DNA from: Diadema setosum
Taxonomy: Eukaryota > Echinodermata > Echinoidea > Diadematoida > Diadematidae
Length of the DNA stretch: 64,000 bases
Direction of reading: 5' to 3'
Assembly (NCBI GenBank): GCA_033980235.1
Contig: CM067067.1
Location: 29,162,451 to 29,226,450, forward strand
The notes below the pieces were generated by a model, which saw only the letters and a list, made by a program, of their open reading frames with translations, did not search any database and was not told the origin of the DNA. A program made the translations under genes and the position numbers. Of the stretch, positions 34,341 to 46,659 are shown one piece after another (positions within the stretch are counted from its first letter, which is position 1; each line of letters opens with the position of its first letter).

Positions 34341-36180
34341 TAATCTCACCAGGATGTGAATGAAGTTTTTTTACACAATGGAGTACCAGGGAGCTGTTCC
34401 TTTTGGCTCGAGACACACTTCTGACTGACTGCTGAGCAGATTGCTAGGGATATCATTTTAAGTATCCCTCTGCCCTAACCTAGTCTTTGCTCTTAACAGC
34501 ACTAGACTCTACTCTTCCCCTAAACCTAATTGAAGATTTTACTTAACCTACTGGGCACTGGCCCTATGATTTCATAGGCACGGGGAGGCTCTACAACAGC
34601 ACTGTACTAATAATGCTTTACTACAATAACTTGTTTAAAATGTAGTTTAGCCATATGTAACCAAAAATAAAAATGTGATGTTCACTTGGGACAAAATAAT
34701 CCCTAAGATTAGATTAATAAATTTTGCCCTGATCACTCAGAAAAAAGAAAAGAAAAGAGAGATCAAGTGACATCTTAGTTTCTCATTTCTAAATAATGAA
34801 GACGATTGAATTTCAATATTCAACACGTATGGCTATCATGTGCTATGCTATATAATACAATGAGATGAAATTCCATGGGAACAATGGGATTATGTAGATG
34901 AGCTATTATGACTGCAGGGTTACTAAGGATGCTATATGTAGTACTATATTTGTTTGCTACAATGTAGTTACTAAATGGCAGCATTCTGCTTCCATCTGTG
35001 GAAATATTGCCAAGATTTGTGACTTGCCAGCAGTTTTTGTAAGCATGCTTGCAGGCATTTTGTAGTCCAATTGTATATGTATAAACACTGTTCTCAAGTG
35101 ATCATCAAAACTTTTTGTTGAGCACTGCTCTACTCTCTGAATTACGTAAGAAAGAAGCTAGAGTCACTAACACTATAAATATCATATGCTGCCAATCAAG
35201 AAGGTCTTGAACTAAGACTATATCCTGCCAGCAAAGGTACCCCGTTGCCTGTCTGATAAAGGAAGAGGGTAGTTAATAACCTTCAAAGCTTCACTTTTCT
35301 ATCAACTGATGAGTCATGCATGGTTTATGACAGATAACCACAAACACTGAGCACTGAATTTCTTTTTTTAGACATCATATAGTTATTAAAAAAAATGATC
35401 ACTATACACAAGTTATGTTGATAGTAATATGATAATAACAACTACAATATGCAAAAAAAAAAAAATATTGGGAGACCCCTGTGCTCACCTAAGCACCACC
35501 TAGGAAAACTACCAAAATTCTTGATATTTGGGGAATGCTGCAGGCCCCTGGGGCAACCTCCTCCTTACTTTGGGCAATTGGGTCTTAACCTATGAGCCCA
35601 TGGGCACCACCACCAATTGTAATCCCCTCTTCCATTGATGATTCCTGTTTGGTAAAAAAAATGAATGAAAATTAGCTAATTTAGAATCTTTGAGTTCTCC
35701 CCTTCCCCCCCCCCCCCCCCCTCCAACCCACCTGGTGGTACCAGCATCATTTGTATGACTACTGTATTACCCCTTTTAGAAACTCCTCTGGCTCGGACCA
35801 GGCCTGAGCTATTAAAAAGTCAAAAAATTTTGAGTTCATGAATGGGTTGGGCCAAAGTGGCCCGCGCCAGGAGCGGGCTATTTTGGCGCTGCTGAAGCTA
35901 GTACCAGGCGCGGGCCTGGTGCCGATTGAAGAATTTATGAATGATAACAGCGCCAGGCTCGGGCCAAAATTCCTTGCACGGTCAATGGTCACAATTACCT
36001 GGACGTGCCCTCTCCCGGAGCGCACGTTCAGTTATCATGGTAGTTATCCCTTATGTTGGGAGAAGGGCTGGTTCTCTATATCCAGAGTGAGGGGATCAGC
36101 TCCCTCTGCCTCCCTAGCTGTCTCCCTCTGTCCCTGTACGCTGTACTTTCCCCTATTTTTCTCGAAGTTCCCTGTTTGCT
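34341..36180. other. Region upstream of RALBP1 with a GC-rich repeat island
   Basis: 34341-34600 would contain the RALBP1 promoter or 5' UTR; no TATA box or initiator is convincing. A poly-C tract lies at 35706-35722. At 35790-36010 the base composition jumps to GC-rich, with recurring GGCTCGG/GCGCGGGCC strings such as ccaggcgcgggcctgg, a diverged repeat I do not recognise. Confidence 0.4.
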
Positions 36181-36199
36181 GGATTGTGTAGGTCAGATA

Positions 36200-39100
36200 G
36201 GTCTGATAGGGTAAAGGCGCCTGCCCCCGGGAAAGGCCAAGACTTCACTGGTGTTGACATGGGGTTCATAACCCTATGTTGACGGGAACGGCGTAACCAG
36301 GCAGGTCAAACTTCGAATTTCCTACTGTCCCCTTTCCTACTAACTCTCTCATGGAGTCTTGAATCATTGTTAATTGTGATTAGGAATTGCTAGGAATAAG
36401 ATCTAACCTAGTATGAGAAGGCAACTCAGGAAACCTGGGTCCCTTTGTCACCAGCCGTCATGCCTCGGCATTCCGTTGGATCTAGAACTAAGGGATCTGA
36501 GAGTGTCAACTGAAACAGTTAGCGAAGGCGAGACTATCCATTAATGTGTATCTTTATCTGACCATTTTTATAATGGTCCAGTATGCAGATTATGTCTTGA
36601 AAGACCTGCGGCGATGGATTAATGGCGCGGCAGCAGGACTAAGAATCTAGAAGTTGCTAGTCAGATGTCTAAATGTAGGCGGCCGAAGTTAGATGGTCGT
36701 GCGGTGCATGCAATTTGGGGACACAATGTCTGCAAGGCAGCTGCTTCGGCGTCCAGGCTGCTCTATTTAGAGATGCCACAGCTTGCCCGCAATGCGGGAA
36801 GCCCCTAGAAAAGGTGGGGTAAACAACGGGTGTTCCCAGCTTCAACCTGGATGGGTGACCACGCCCATCGGGTCTTCAAATTAGTGGTCGAATCAACAAA
36901 AGAAGACACAGTCTAAAAGTAGCCACATGGAATGTACGTACTCTACTTGACAAGAAGAAGTCTGACAGGCCAGAGCGACACTCAGCCCTGTTGGACAGAG
37001 AATTGCACAGATATTGTATTGACATTGCAGCCTTGCAGGAAACCTGAATGAAGAGTTTTGGACAGCTCAAGGAGCAGCATTATACTATCTTCTGGTCAGG
37101 TCATCAGCCCGAGGGGCCAAGTGAGGCTGGAGTCGCCTTTGCGATCTCAAACAAGCTTCTAAGAAATGTACACTCTCAGCCCAAACCAATATCACCTAGG
37201 CTGATTCAACTACGTGCAAACTTAGATAAGCAGCAGCATATTACCATAATCTGTGCTTATGCTCCTACTATGACCAACAATGATGACATCAAAGAGTGCT
37301 CAGTTCTACAGCCTTCTTGCTGAAACCATCAGATCCATTGAGAAATCAGACAAGATCCTTGTTCTGGGTGACTTCAATGCCCGTGTTGGCAGTGATCGTG
37401 CTGCTTGGGGAAATGCTTTAGGCAAATTTGGCAGAGGGAAGATGAACAGCAATGGTGAGCTTCTTTTGTCATTGTGTACAGAGTTTGATCCTCCTGTGAC
37501 CAACACATACTTCAACAACCCAGACAAGTGGTTCTACTCATGGTCTCACCCCCGATCTACGCATTGGCATCTGCTAGACTATGTGCTGACTCGAAGACAG
37601 GATGTCAAGGATGTCTGCAGCACAAGGGCAATGAGGGGTGCTAACTGTGATACTGACCATGTACTTATACGTTCCACACTGAAATTACAGCTGTCTCCAC
37701 CACGTGGGAAGACTGCAGCAAAACATCATACACAACTAAATGTATCTGCCCTGCACAACCAAGAAATTTCTTGTGAATTAGCAAGAAAGATGGACACTAT
37801 CCTAGATGATGCCTTGTCAGAGAATAACTCTACTGAAGAACTTTGGGAGGAATTCAAGACAACAGGCAACACTGCACCAGTCAACAGCTCAGACGGCAAA
37901 GTACTATGCACCGAGAAAAGTGACATCATGAATCGATGGGTGGAGCATTTCAGCCAGCTCCTGAATAACACTCCCACAGTAGATGTAGCTGCAATAGAGC
38001 GAATAGAGCAGCGCCCTACTGATGATTCTCTGTCAGCACCCCAACTTTAGCAGAACTTGAAAAAGCAATTCAACTATGCAGCAATGGTAAAGCTCCAGGG
38101 ATTGACAGAATACCTGCAGAAATATTCAAGTCTGGGGGTATACGCATCAAAGAACAGCTCTTGCACATAATAACAGAATCATGGAACAATGAAACTCTGC
38201 CAAAAGACCTCAAAGATGGCATTATCGTTACATTGTACAAGCACAAAGGCGACAAGCATGAGTGTGGCAACTATAGAGGAATCACCCTACTATCAATCGC
38301 TGGGAAGCTCATATGCAAAGATCTTGGTGATGCGGCTTCAGTCTCTGTCAGAGAAACACCTTCCTGAGTCACAATGTGGTTTTAGGCCAAGTCGTGGTAC
38401 AACCGACATGATTTTCACACTACAACAGATTCAGGAGAAGTGCCGTGAGCAGAATCTACCACTATACATCTGCTTTGTTGACTTCCGCAAAGCCTTTGAC
38501 AGCGTCCCCTGAGACATGTTGTGGAGAGTCCTTGGCAGGTATGGCTGTCCTGACAAGTACATCAACATCATCAAGCTCTTCCACGAAGGCATGGAAGCCC
38601 AAGTCATGATTGGTGGAGAACTTTCTGACAATTTTTCAATAACCAATGGTGTCAAGCAAGGCTGCACCCTAGCACCCACACTCTTCGCTCTCTTCGCAAC
38701 CTTTTCAACCTGCGCCGTCTGTCTGCCAAAACCAAAGTAGAGGAGGTGTGTATACAGGAACTGCTTTATGCTGATGACTCAGCCTTTGCTGCTCACTCTG
38801 AAGCACAGCTCCAGCGAACATTCAACTGTTTCTCTACAGCAGCTGCAGACTTTGGCCTCACTATCAATGCTTCAAAGACAGAAGTGATGTTCCAACCTCC
38901 TCCTAGAGCTGAATACCATAACCCAACCATAAACTTCAATGGTCGCCCACTACCAACTACCAAGAGTTTCACATACCTAGGCAGCACTGTAACTCATGAC
39001 ACCAGCCTTGACAAAGAGATAAGTAAACAGATTCAAGCAGCTTACTCCTCCTTTGCCAGGCTGAGAGACAAACTTTGGCATAGACATGGTGTAAAACTGT

Positions 39101-39832
39101 TTACCAAGATAGCTGTTTATCGGGCAATTGTCTTACTATCACTGCTGTATTCGTCAGAGACCTACGTCCTTTACCAACGTCACATAAAGCGACTATCCAA
39201 GGTTCTACAGAGACAGCTGCGCAGCATCATGGGCATACGCTGGTATGACCATATCTCTAACGAGGAAGTGCTGCAAAGAGCAGGTATGATGAGCTTGGAA
39301 TCCACTATCATGAGGTCACAACTCCGATGGACAGGTCATGTTGTGCGCATGGATAGTAATCGTCTGCCAAGGCAAACCCTCTATGGAGAACTGAAAACAG
39401 GCAGAAGGCCCATTGGCCGTCCCCTCCTCCGCTTCAAAGACACCCTGAAAAGACAACTTTTGCTGGCCAAGATCCCACCAGATAGTCTGGAGAAGGTTGC
39501 CGTAAATCGGACATACTGGAGGAATCTTGTAAGGGATCAAACAAATTCTGCTGAGAGAGAGCGACATCTGGCAGCAGAGGAGAAGAGAGCAGTAAGGCAC
39601 GCCAAAGCTTCTTGCTTATGAGAAACAGACAAACCCTATGAATGCACTGCCTGCAACTTCCACAGTACAAGTAGAATTGGTCTGTGGAGCCATGTCAGGA
39701 AGCATAATAAGAACTGAACTAGATCCAGTGGGTCTAGCGCTTACAGTGCAATCTCAATCTAATTTAACAGAGCTGAATTAACTGTAACAGGAAACAGTGC
39801 AACATAATACAGTACATGCAAAAAGAAGAAGA
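36200..39832 (+). mobile_element. Non-LTR retrotransposon (APE endonuclease-RT type), degraded near-full-length copy
   Basis: Copies by target-primed reverse transcription (family knowledge). Order seen: a GC-richer non-coding 5' region (about 36200-36890); AP-endonuclease motifs ATWNVRTL, ALQET, CAYAP, LGDFNARVG and TDHVLI; RT motifs GKAPGIDRIPAE, NYRGITLL, FRPSRGTTD, CFVDFRKAFDSVP, GVKQGCTLAP and catalytic YADD (about 38770); a C-terminal tail with LRWTGHVVRMD; and a C2H2-type finger (C-x2-C-x12-H-x3-H) near 39650, with the last stop at 39717. An (AAG)n-like run at 39819-39832 may be the tail. At least three in-frame TGA stops (about 37046, 38511 and 39619) and four frameshifts (about 37290, 38047, 38320 and 38690) make it non-functional. 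The clade is unresolved (RTE/CR1-L2-like region of the tree). Boundaries are approximate. Confidence 0.85.
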
Positions 39833-40850
39833 TCCAACTTTGGAGGGCTACTGTTTCATTATTGTCAACTATGGAGAGCTCAATGTTGGTTTTGAGAAAA
39901 GAAGAACTCTTATTCTTTCTATTAATACCTACAATTGTAATTATGTTTACAAATATCATGCATGACTGAGCACATGGACTTTAAAGACAACAATGACACA
40001 CTGCACTTTTTCCAAGTTTGAGTGTTATCCAAAGAGATTATACCCATAGAGTAAGTAGTCGCTATACACGTGCGTACAAATGGTGCATCCAAAATTGAAG
40101 AGGGAGCGCACCCTCACATTCAGGCAATGGTTCTACAAGTCTACATTAAAGTCATATCTTCTCATATCATATCTGGAGTGATATGTTATTCTTCATAACA
40201 CATTTTCATTTTCAGAATCGCAATGAGATAATTGTTAAAACATTAGTTTCTACGATGATATCATATCATTTGAACCATTTGGTACAGTCCAGACATTTTT
40301 GTTGTACGCAAAATAAACAGTGGGAACTTGGGTGTAGATTAGACAGTAGTTTGAGCATTATGACGTTTGTTTCGCGTACATTCTGTAAGGAACTGGAATT
40401 CTCTGTCATCAGAAATTGTTTCAGCGCCATCTGTGGGATCATTTAGAAACCGTCTAACGGTTGATCACAGTGGCTAGTTTTTTCGTCAAATTTTCTATGT
40501 GCTTGTAAATATCTGTAAATAAATTGTATTATAATGTAAATAGCACCAGTCTGCAAGAATCTTCAGTCTATTGAAGAAGGCAGACTTAATCAGAAGAAGA
40601 AGAAGATTCCCACTCACGCTGTAAAATCAAACAACATCAGCAGCATTATGACGCTTAAACATGACCATTGTGACATCACAATAAAACGGCGCAAGGCTAC
40701 TGCGTCGAATAGTGTGCTGCCATCTACTGATTAATAACTGTACAGAATCCGTGCAATGGCGGCTCCCACAACGCGAAATGGCAGCTCCCTCGTGCGGCTG
40801 CCACCCCACTGGACTATGCCCTCTTGTGGTATAATCTCTTAGGTGTTATC
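39833..40850. other. Intergenic sequence without a recognised gene
   Basis: AT-rich. A second (AAG)n run at 40588-40604 follows cagtctattgaagaaggcag and could be the true 3' end of the upstream retrotransposon or a separate repeat. Nothing else is supportable. Confidence 0.35.
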
Positions 40851-40871
40851 ATAAAGGAACAATGAATGTCT

Positions 40872-41267
40872 TACTGAATGTATGAGATCTGTCAATGAAA
40901 GTGGCCAAATAGGCCAGCCCTTACAAATCAAATACAGGTTAGTGTTTAGGGTTTGTGTTAAGGGTTTCTTCTGACATTTCATGGTCCATAACCTTTAACA
41001 TGGCCATCTGTTTGATAACTTCCCACAAATACCAACCCACACAGTCCATTTTTCTCTATCATATTCAACACATAGCTCGCAGGAACAAACCATGTCTTGA
41101 ATATGAAGAGAGAAAAATGGATAATGGGTTAGCTTTTGTGGGAGTGACCAAGTTGTCGACAATGTGGCCATGTTAAAGGTTATGGACCATATAATGGTAG
41201 AAGAAGCACAAACCCCAAAGTCATGCAGGCTGGCCTGATAATTTGACCACTTTCACCCATTCAGTGA
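40872..41267. mobile_element. Hairpin element nested near the left end of the composite element
   Basis: Starts ACTGAATG and ends CATTCAGT. A perfect 26-bp inverted pair (40981-41006 and 41165-41190, containing GGTCCATAACCTTTAACATG) and weaker outer and inner pairings fold nearly the whole 396 bp. It splits the terminal block AATGAATGTCT / GGGCAAGTCC of the larger element. Confidence 0.7.
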
Positions 41268-41442
41268 GGGGCAAGTCCAAGATATCGCGCACCTTACGTA
41301 TGGGACATTCAGAGATTTCAAACCTCTGAAAAGTAATGAAGGAGCACTTGGATTTTACTGTTCATCATCAGGAGGACTGGTATCCCTGAGAAGAATATTG
41401 TTATTAAGTTTGATGTTATTTGACCTTGGGTTTATTATTTTG

Positions 41443-41853
41443 TTAAAGGTGCATGGTCCCGGTGTTTTAGTCAAATGCGTATAGAAACCTACGCTATCGA
41501 TTTCTGTTTTTAGCGCTTTCGCTTTGGCCCACTTCCCCGAGTCCGAAGAAGTCTGATCCACTGTAGTCAGTGGTCCGATCACAGTTCAGCTCATGATTCG
41601 GCTGAGGGGTATGACAGCTTTAGCAAACTTCTTTTGTGATGTCATGATAACAAGCACATATGCACGCACCCTGGCATTACTACAGACTGCGCGATGCGCA
41701 GAGAAGACAACGAAGGCAACGTTACTAATAGCAACACCTATGCACTTTACTCTTGATGACAGCTCAACTTCGGTAATCTTCGTATCAATGCTAACGGTGA
41801 TCGGCAGTATCATCAACATCGCCCTCTACACTACCGGGACTATGCCCCTTTAA
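41443..41853. mobile_element. MITE with TTAA target site, family D (nested)
   Basis: TTAA at both ends, with inverted AGGTGCATGGTCCCGGT / ACCGGGACTATGCCCCT. The interior does not fold back. Inserted within the composite element. Confidence 0.78.
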
Positions 41854-42522
41854 GAAAAATATGGCAACTTACGTATGGGACCAGAGAAAAACTGGATTTT
41901 TCAAAATAAAGTTTGAATTGAAAATTCTCTGAAAGTACCTTACTGATCAAGTTCTGTTTAGAAGTGAAGAAAGGTACAATACTGAAGTATCTTTCAGCAA
42001 AGTTTCACTGCAAAAGAATAAAGCATATTTTCATGAAGTTGGTTTAATTAATAAAAGTACACCTTACGTATGGGACATGGCTTAACTTACGTACAGAGTA
42101 TGGGACATTTGTCTTTAGTGCACAAGTGCATTCATAATGGAAATGACTTTAAATTTCCCCATAGTGTCATATTCAGTTCCACAAATCATACTACAGCATG
42201 TAACAAATGAAATAGACTTGTAAGTGGGTACTTTCCTGGTTCAGGTACCTAACAAAAGCTAAAATAAGACAAATAAACGTAATTACCAATTTACAAATTA
42301 AATGTCTTAGTGTGGATTCCGTCATGCATTAACACTGTCCTCATGGTGTCTACACATACAGATACAGTACATGTATATACTGACACTCTACAGCTAGCCT
42401 ATTTGTAATACTCTGGTCAATATTTTTTATCAAATGGAAAAAAAAATGTGCAAATTCTAGCTTGTGACCTTGATATAGCATACATGTACCATGACTAATT
42501 TGTAGTCTTGTTCATTTCAACT

Positions 42523-42615
42523 TTAACCCGTTGAGGATGAGTCCCGAGTATACTCGGGCAGGTGTCTATGGGAAATGCGTGTTGTAGCAAAATCAGTCCG
42601 TCCTCAACGGGTTAA
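42523..42615. mobile_element. 93-bp TTAA miniature element, copy 1
   Basis: TTAACCCGTTGAGGA at the left and TCCTCAACGGGTTAA at the right are perfect inverses. The centre contains CCGAGTATACTCGG, itself a perfect palindrome. A second copy of identical length is at 45347-45439. Confidence 0.88.
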
Positions 42616-44726
42616 AATCTAATGTCATAATGTAAAACGTAATTTGCAAATACAGTTTGAAGTGGGTACTTTCAGTAGCTCTAGGCTTACCTTTCAAGTT
42701 GTCTAAGTTTTTTATAAAGCTTTATAATTGATTGAAATGCAGCACAAAACACAACAACAAGAGTACTTCATTTTGCTCTGTAATCATCATGTTTTGCCAT
42801 GTGAATTTTAGCTGCGGCAAAATCAATCAAATTTTACTGAAACTTTTAGATTTTAAAAGCCATGGTAGACCAAAGAGATAGAAGAATGTATGTACCGATG
42901 CTGGCTTTTTTTTTTTTTCAAATTGCTTGGCTTCCGGTCTATGAAACTAAAGATGACAAAATTTGCTTTACTTTGTGCATACATAGTTATAAGTATGTAC
43001 AGCATGCTTTTGTACTGATACAGGAAAGATTATCATTTGTACATTCAAATCTTAATAGAAAATGTAATTCTAGATTTGAAACACTTAAGTAACTCACTGA
43101 TCTGAAACTTGCAATTTTGATAAATTCTAATAACGTCATTTGATCATACAGTACCAGATTGCAATGCATGTTGATAACTGTGTAGATGTGGGGTACAAAG
43201 TAAGTAGGAGTTGATGAAGGTGTCTCAGAGCACGTCTGTCTCTTCAAACACAAAATAGAAAAGGAAATTGAATTCCCCATTTGTTTAATGTGTAATTTGT
43301 GTTTTTAGCACTCCAACCACAGAACCAGTATTGATATTGCGGTTCATGGCAAATGTAAACTACAGTCTTCATTTTACAGGATTTTCAGAAATCATGTTCA
43401 TGACCTTGATAAGTCATGACATATTCTAAGGGTGTGCAGTTGAAATATTAAACATCATATCAAAACAAAAAGTGTTGTCGTATTGTTTTTCTTTTGCTAT
43501 CAACTCTAGTAATGACAAAGTTACCTGCTGTCACCTCAAGTGACTTTTCTTTTCAGTAAGACCTTTAATGTTGTCACTGATGAGCACCACAAGCACAATT
43601 GTTTTGATTTCCCTTTTGAGGCTGTAAAGCCTGTAGTACATGCTGAACAGTGTACTGCACCTAAAATGACACTCAGAGAATCCCATTCTCTTGGACAAAG
43701 TCATTTTGTAGAGAGGTAAAGTTGAAAATGATAACTGAATTAAGAAAATAATGTCCAATATCAAAATGTTAAAAGGAGGAATGTTAACTGGAGATCGGCT
43801 GCACAGCCTGTAATGAAAATGAGAAAATACAAGTATGTATATTCTATATTTTCCTTTCTCAATCATAGAATGACTCGATAATGCTGTTCTTACACTCTCC
43901 CTGAAGTCAACTGAGTAGGAGAGGCAGATATATAGACATATCCTTCAGAGTAGGTGCAAAGATAACCATTAACCAAACAAATGTAAGGACATATAGCATC
44001 CATGTCAAAAGGAGGTTTTCCCATTCACTTTGCATGTAATGTCCCATACATAAGCAAACTTTAATTAGTTATAAGATGAAGGATTAATTAGATTTCAAAA
44101 TTTAGTTTTGCTGATCTGGAGTTAAAATGAATAAATTAGAACTTCCTAAAGTATGATTGGTCAATGTTAGAAATCTTCAGAAAAAACTTAAAAAAACATA
44201 CTCAAATCCTTACGTATGGGACACGTCGTTCTGGGAAAAATAAAAAATGCATAATTTGCATAAATAATCTGCTGACCTTGTCTTACCAATTGGAAATTAT
44301 ACTAGCTCATACAGGGGTCATGTCCATAGAGGAACTAGGTCAAGAACAAATTTAGCTGATTTTAGATGAATATTTTTCATTTGTCCCATATGTAAGGTTT
44401 GTTTTTGATTTATGCAAATTAAGGCAGTATTTCTTGCATAAATTTGCATAGTCCAATATTTTCTTTGCTGGAAGTATACAATTTAACTCTTTGGCTACAA
44501 CATCATATCAATAATTTTTAAATTAAATCAAGATGAATTTTGAGCATTTGAGGGGACATTATCTTGGACTTGCCCTGAGACATTCATTGTTCCTTCACGA
44601 TTAACACTCACTCTTGGAATCACAATCAACATTTTGCTCTCCACTGCTGAGAATTATGAAATAAGAGCCCTCCAAAGTTGGATTACCTTTTTTTGATACG
44701 CACTGTATAATACGGATTACTAAGTA

Positions 44727-45274
44727 CAGTCAAACCTGTCTATAGCGGCCACCCAAGGGATACGGAAAAAGTGGCCGTTATAGACAGGTGGCCGCTATAG
44801 ACAGGTAATCCAACTTTGTGTGCATTGCCTACATGTACATGTATCATCGTTGTATATACATGTACATTTATGTGTGTACGTATGCACACGTGTGTATCAT
44901 GCATAGAACAGTGCCGGTGTTTATGAAATTGTTGCACAGTACACTAGATGTAGCATGTGCACAGTCATGAATTAGTGCATTATTGTGACTGAATAAGTGA
45001 TGAATGCAACGGTGGCGATCACTGAATGTTGCCCAGAAATGACTGGCACAGCTAAAAAGCAGAAAAACACCCTGAATTATCAGCTCGGCTACGGCTCCAT
45101 CGGGTTTTTGGCCGCTATAGACAGGTTAAAATCTACCGCGGGAAACAAAATTTGTGGCCGCTGGCCGCGTTAGACAGGTGGCCGCTATACACAGGGTCTT
45201 TAACATGGCTTTTCTCTCGGGGGGATTTTTCAGTGGCCGCTATAGACAGGTGGCCGCTAAGGCAGGTTTGACTG
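44727..45274. mobile_element. Tc1/mariner-pogo-like MITE with tandem GGCCGCTATAGACAGGT boxes
   Basis: Ends CAGTCAAACCTG / CAGGTTTGACTG, flanked by TA on both sides (44725-44726, 45275-45276). Copies of GGCCGCTATAGACAGGT or variants cluster at both ends and internally (about 44738, 44773, 44789, 45109, 45157, 45178, 45234 and 45251). TA duplication and a CAGT start suggest a Tc1/mariner superfamily source; that is inference. Confidence 0.8.
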
Positions 45275-45346
45275 TATTTGCAATTAGTGAGGAAGCTGTA
45301 GTAAGAGGACTCGAGACATACATGCACTCTGCACAATGTGCATCAA

Positions 45347-45439
45347 TTAACCCATTGAGGACAAGTCCCGAGTATACTCGGGCAAGTGTCTATGGGAAAT
45401 GCGTGTTGTAGCAAAATTAAAGTGTCCTCAACGGGTTAA
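45347..45439. mobile_element. 93-bp TTAA miniature element, copy 2
   Basis: Same length and core as the copy at 42523, with a few substitutions (TTAACCCATTGAGGACAAG at the left). Both copies lie in the same orientation 2.8 kb apart. Confidence 0.88.
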
Positions 45440-46612
45440 TGATCTAAACAGGATATCAACTTTCAAGAGATGAACAGAGACTTCTTTGATGCCTTGTCAT
45501 ACATGGGTGACAATAAAAATAAATTGGTAGTTTTGATATGCAAAGGGACAGTGTCTATCCATGACACAGTGCAACCCATGCAGGCATGTATGCATGGTGT
45601 ATGCATGCATAGTACGTATGTACTGAAATGAGTAACTGACCAGTTACACAATATTTCAGTACATTCTTCCTCATAGGAAATCCAGTGCATTGTAAGTGCT
45701 TTGCAATGGAACAGTGGAGTTCCTCATTTACAAACGTAGAATAGAGAATGCCTTGAAGATTTGAACCTCATGCATGCACTGACAAGAACAAAGAAAATAA
45801 ACACAATTACCAATTGTTGACATGACAGCAAGATTAAACCTTGTATTTGTGTAAATCTAATCTGCAACTATCTGAAGAAGAATCATTTTCTTCTTGTTTT
45901 ATTCTTGTCTCACATTCAAACTTTCACACAGAAGTTTCTTCTTTTTTTTTTCCGGAGGCGCACACAGTCAGTTATTAATTATTGCATCACTATATCACAT
46001 GCATTTTTCACCTAAGTTTCGTTACTGTTATTTTCATTTTGCATTGTCCTTGTGTTATTGTGTTTTCTTGTTTTCTTACAATATAAACAGAAGTGAATCA
46101 CAGAGTAAAGCATGAATGGTATGAAGAGGTACTAATTCAAAATTATGGTAATTCAAAACACAAGTACAAACAAATAAGATATTGTATTCATGATTACAGT
46201 ACACATGTACACATGCTCTCCATCATTTAAGAAATTATCATTTCACAACATACACAAAGTTTGTATTTCTTTATACTATATTTCCTATATCTTTATCTTG
46301 TAAATATTCTTTAAAAAAAATCAAATTAATCATGAAATCTCTTTTAAAGGCATTATTTACCAATTGCAAGTTGAAACAAAAACCCACCTCTAGTGCTAGT
46401 TAGTGCGAGTTAGGGATAGAAACAACCAATGTAAAAAATAATCAACATTAAGTATTGCTAAATATGCAAAATGGGAACAATAGTATAATAAATTGTTTCT
46501 ACACTAAAACTGTCAACAGTTATGCTTTAGTAAGAAAAACAGTGATATCTCCTTATATTTTAGGCTTTATTGTGAAAATTTTTATATGGTAGGATGTTTG
46601 TGTACTACTGAC
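45440..46612. other. Intergenic, no gene recognised
   Basis: AT-rich. TTAAAGGCATTATTTACC at about 46345 looks like the start of another TTAA element but no matching right end was found. The rest is unremarkable. Confidence 0.4.
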
Positions 46613-46659
46613 CTGATAAATATTCATCAAATGTGATTACTTGAACATTTTTTAAATCA
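46613..46659 (-). CDS. Candidate exon of an unrecognised minus-strand gene (third in chain)
   Basis: 47 bases between an AG (gggagcag) and a gtcagt donor. Read in phase 2 it gives DLKNVQVITFDEYLSG, which continues the frame of the 52232-52274 segment. The acceptor lacks a good pyrimidine tract. Homology is unknown; it may be chance. Confidence 0.2.

Larger units (their letters stand above)
40854..44597. mobile_element. Composite non-autonomous DNA element with CTTACGTATGGGACA repeats
   Basis: An 18-bp terminal motif AAGGAACAATGAATGTCT (40854) recurs inverted at 44580-44597, followed on both sides by a block related to gggcaagtccaagat (41271 and inverse near 44570). CCTTACGTATGGGACA-type motifs occur at 41292, 41868, 42062, 42085 (interrupted) and 44208, with an inverted variant at 44382. 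Three smaller elements sit inside. No transposase was recognised. Confidence 0.6.

Noticed and set aside
35838..36191. 117-codon plus-strand frame in GC-rich sequence
   Set aside because: It crosses the repeat island and the pyrimidine-rich start of the LINE region; composition alone explains it.
36780..36880. Possible 5S rRNA gene or fragment
   Set aside because: Only about 15 bases resemble the 5S internal region; the rest does not fit and it lies in the 5' part of a LINE.
43090..43240. Minus-strand stretch with a gtgagt donor resembling an exon
   Set aside because: It lies inside the composite transposable element and neither open frame resembles a known protein.
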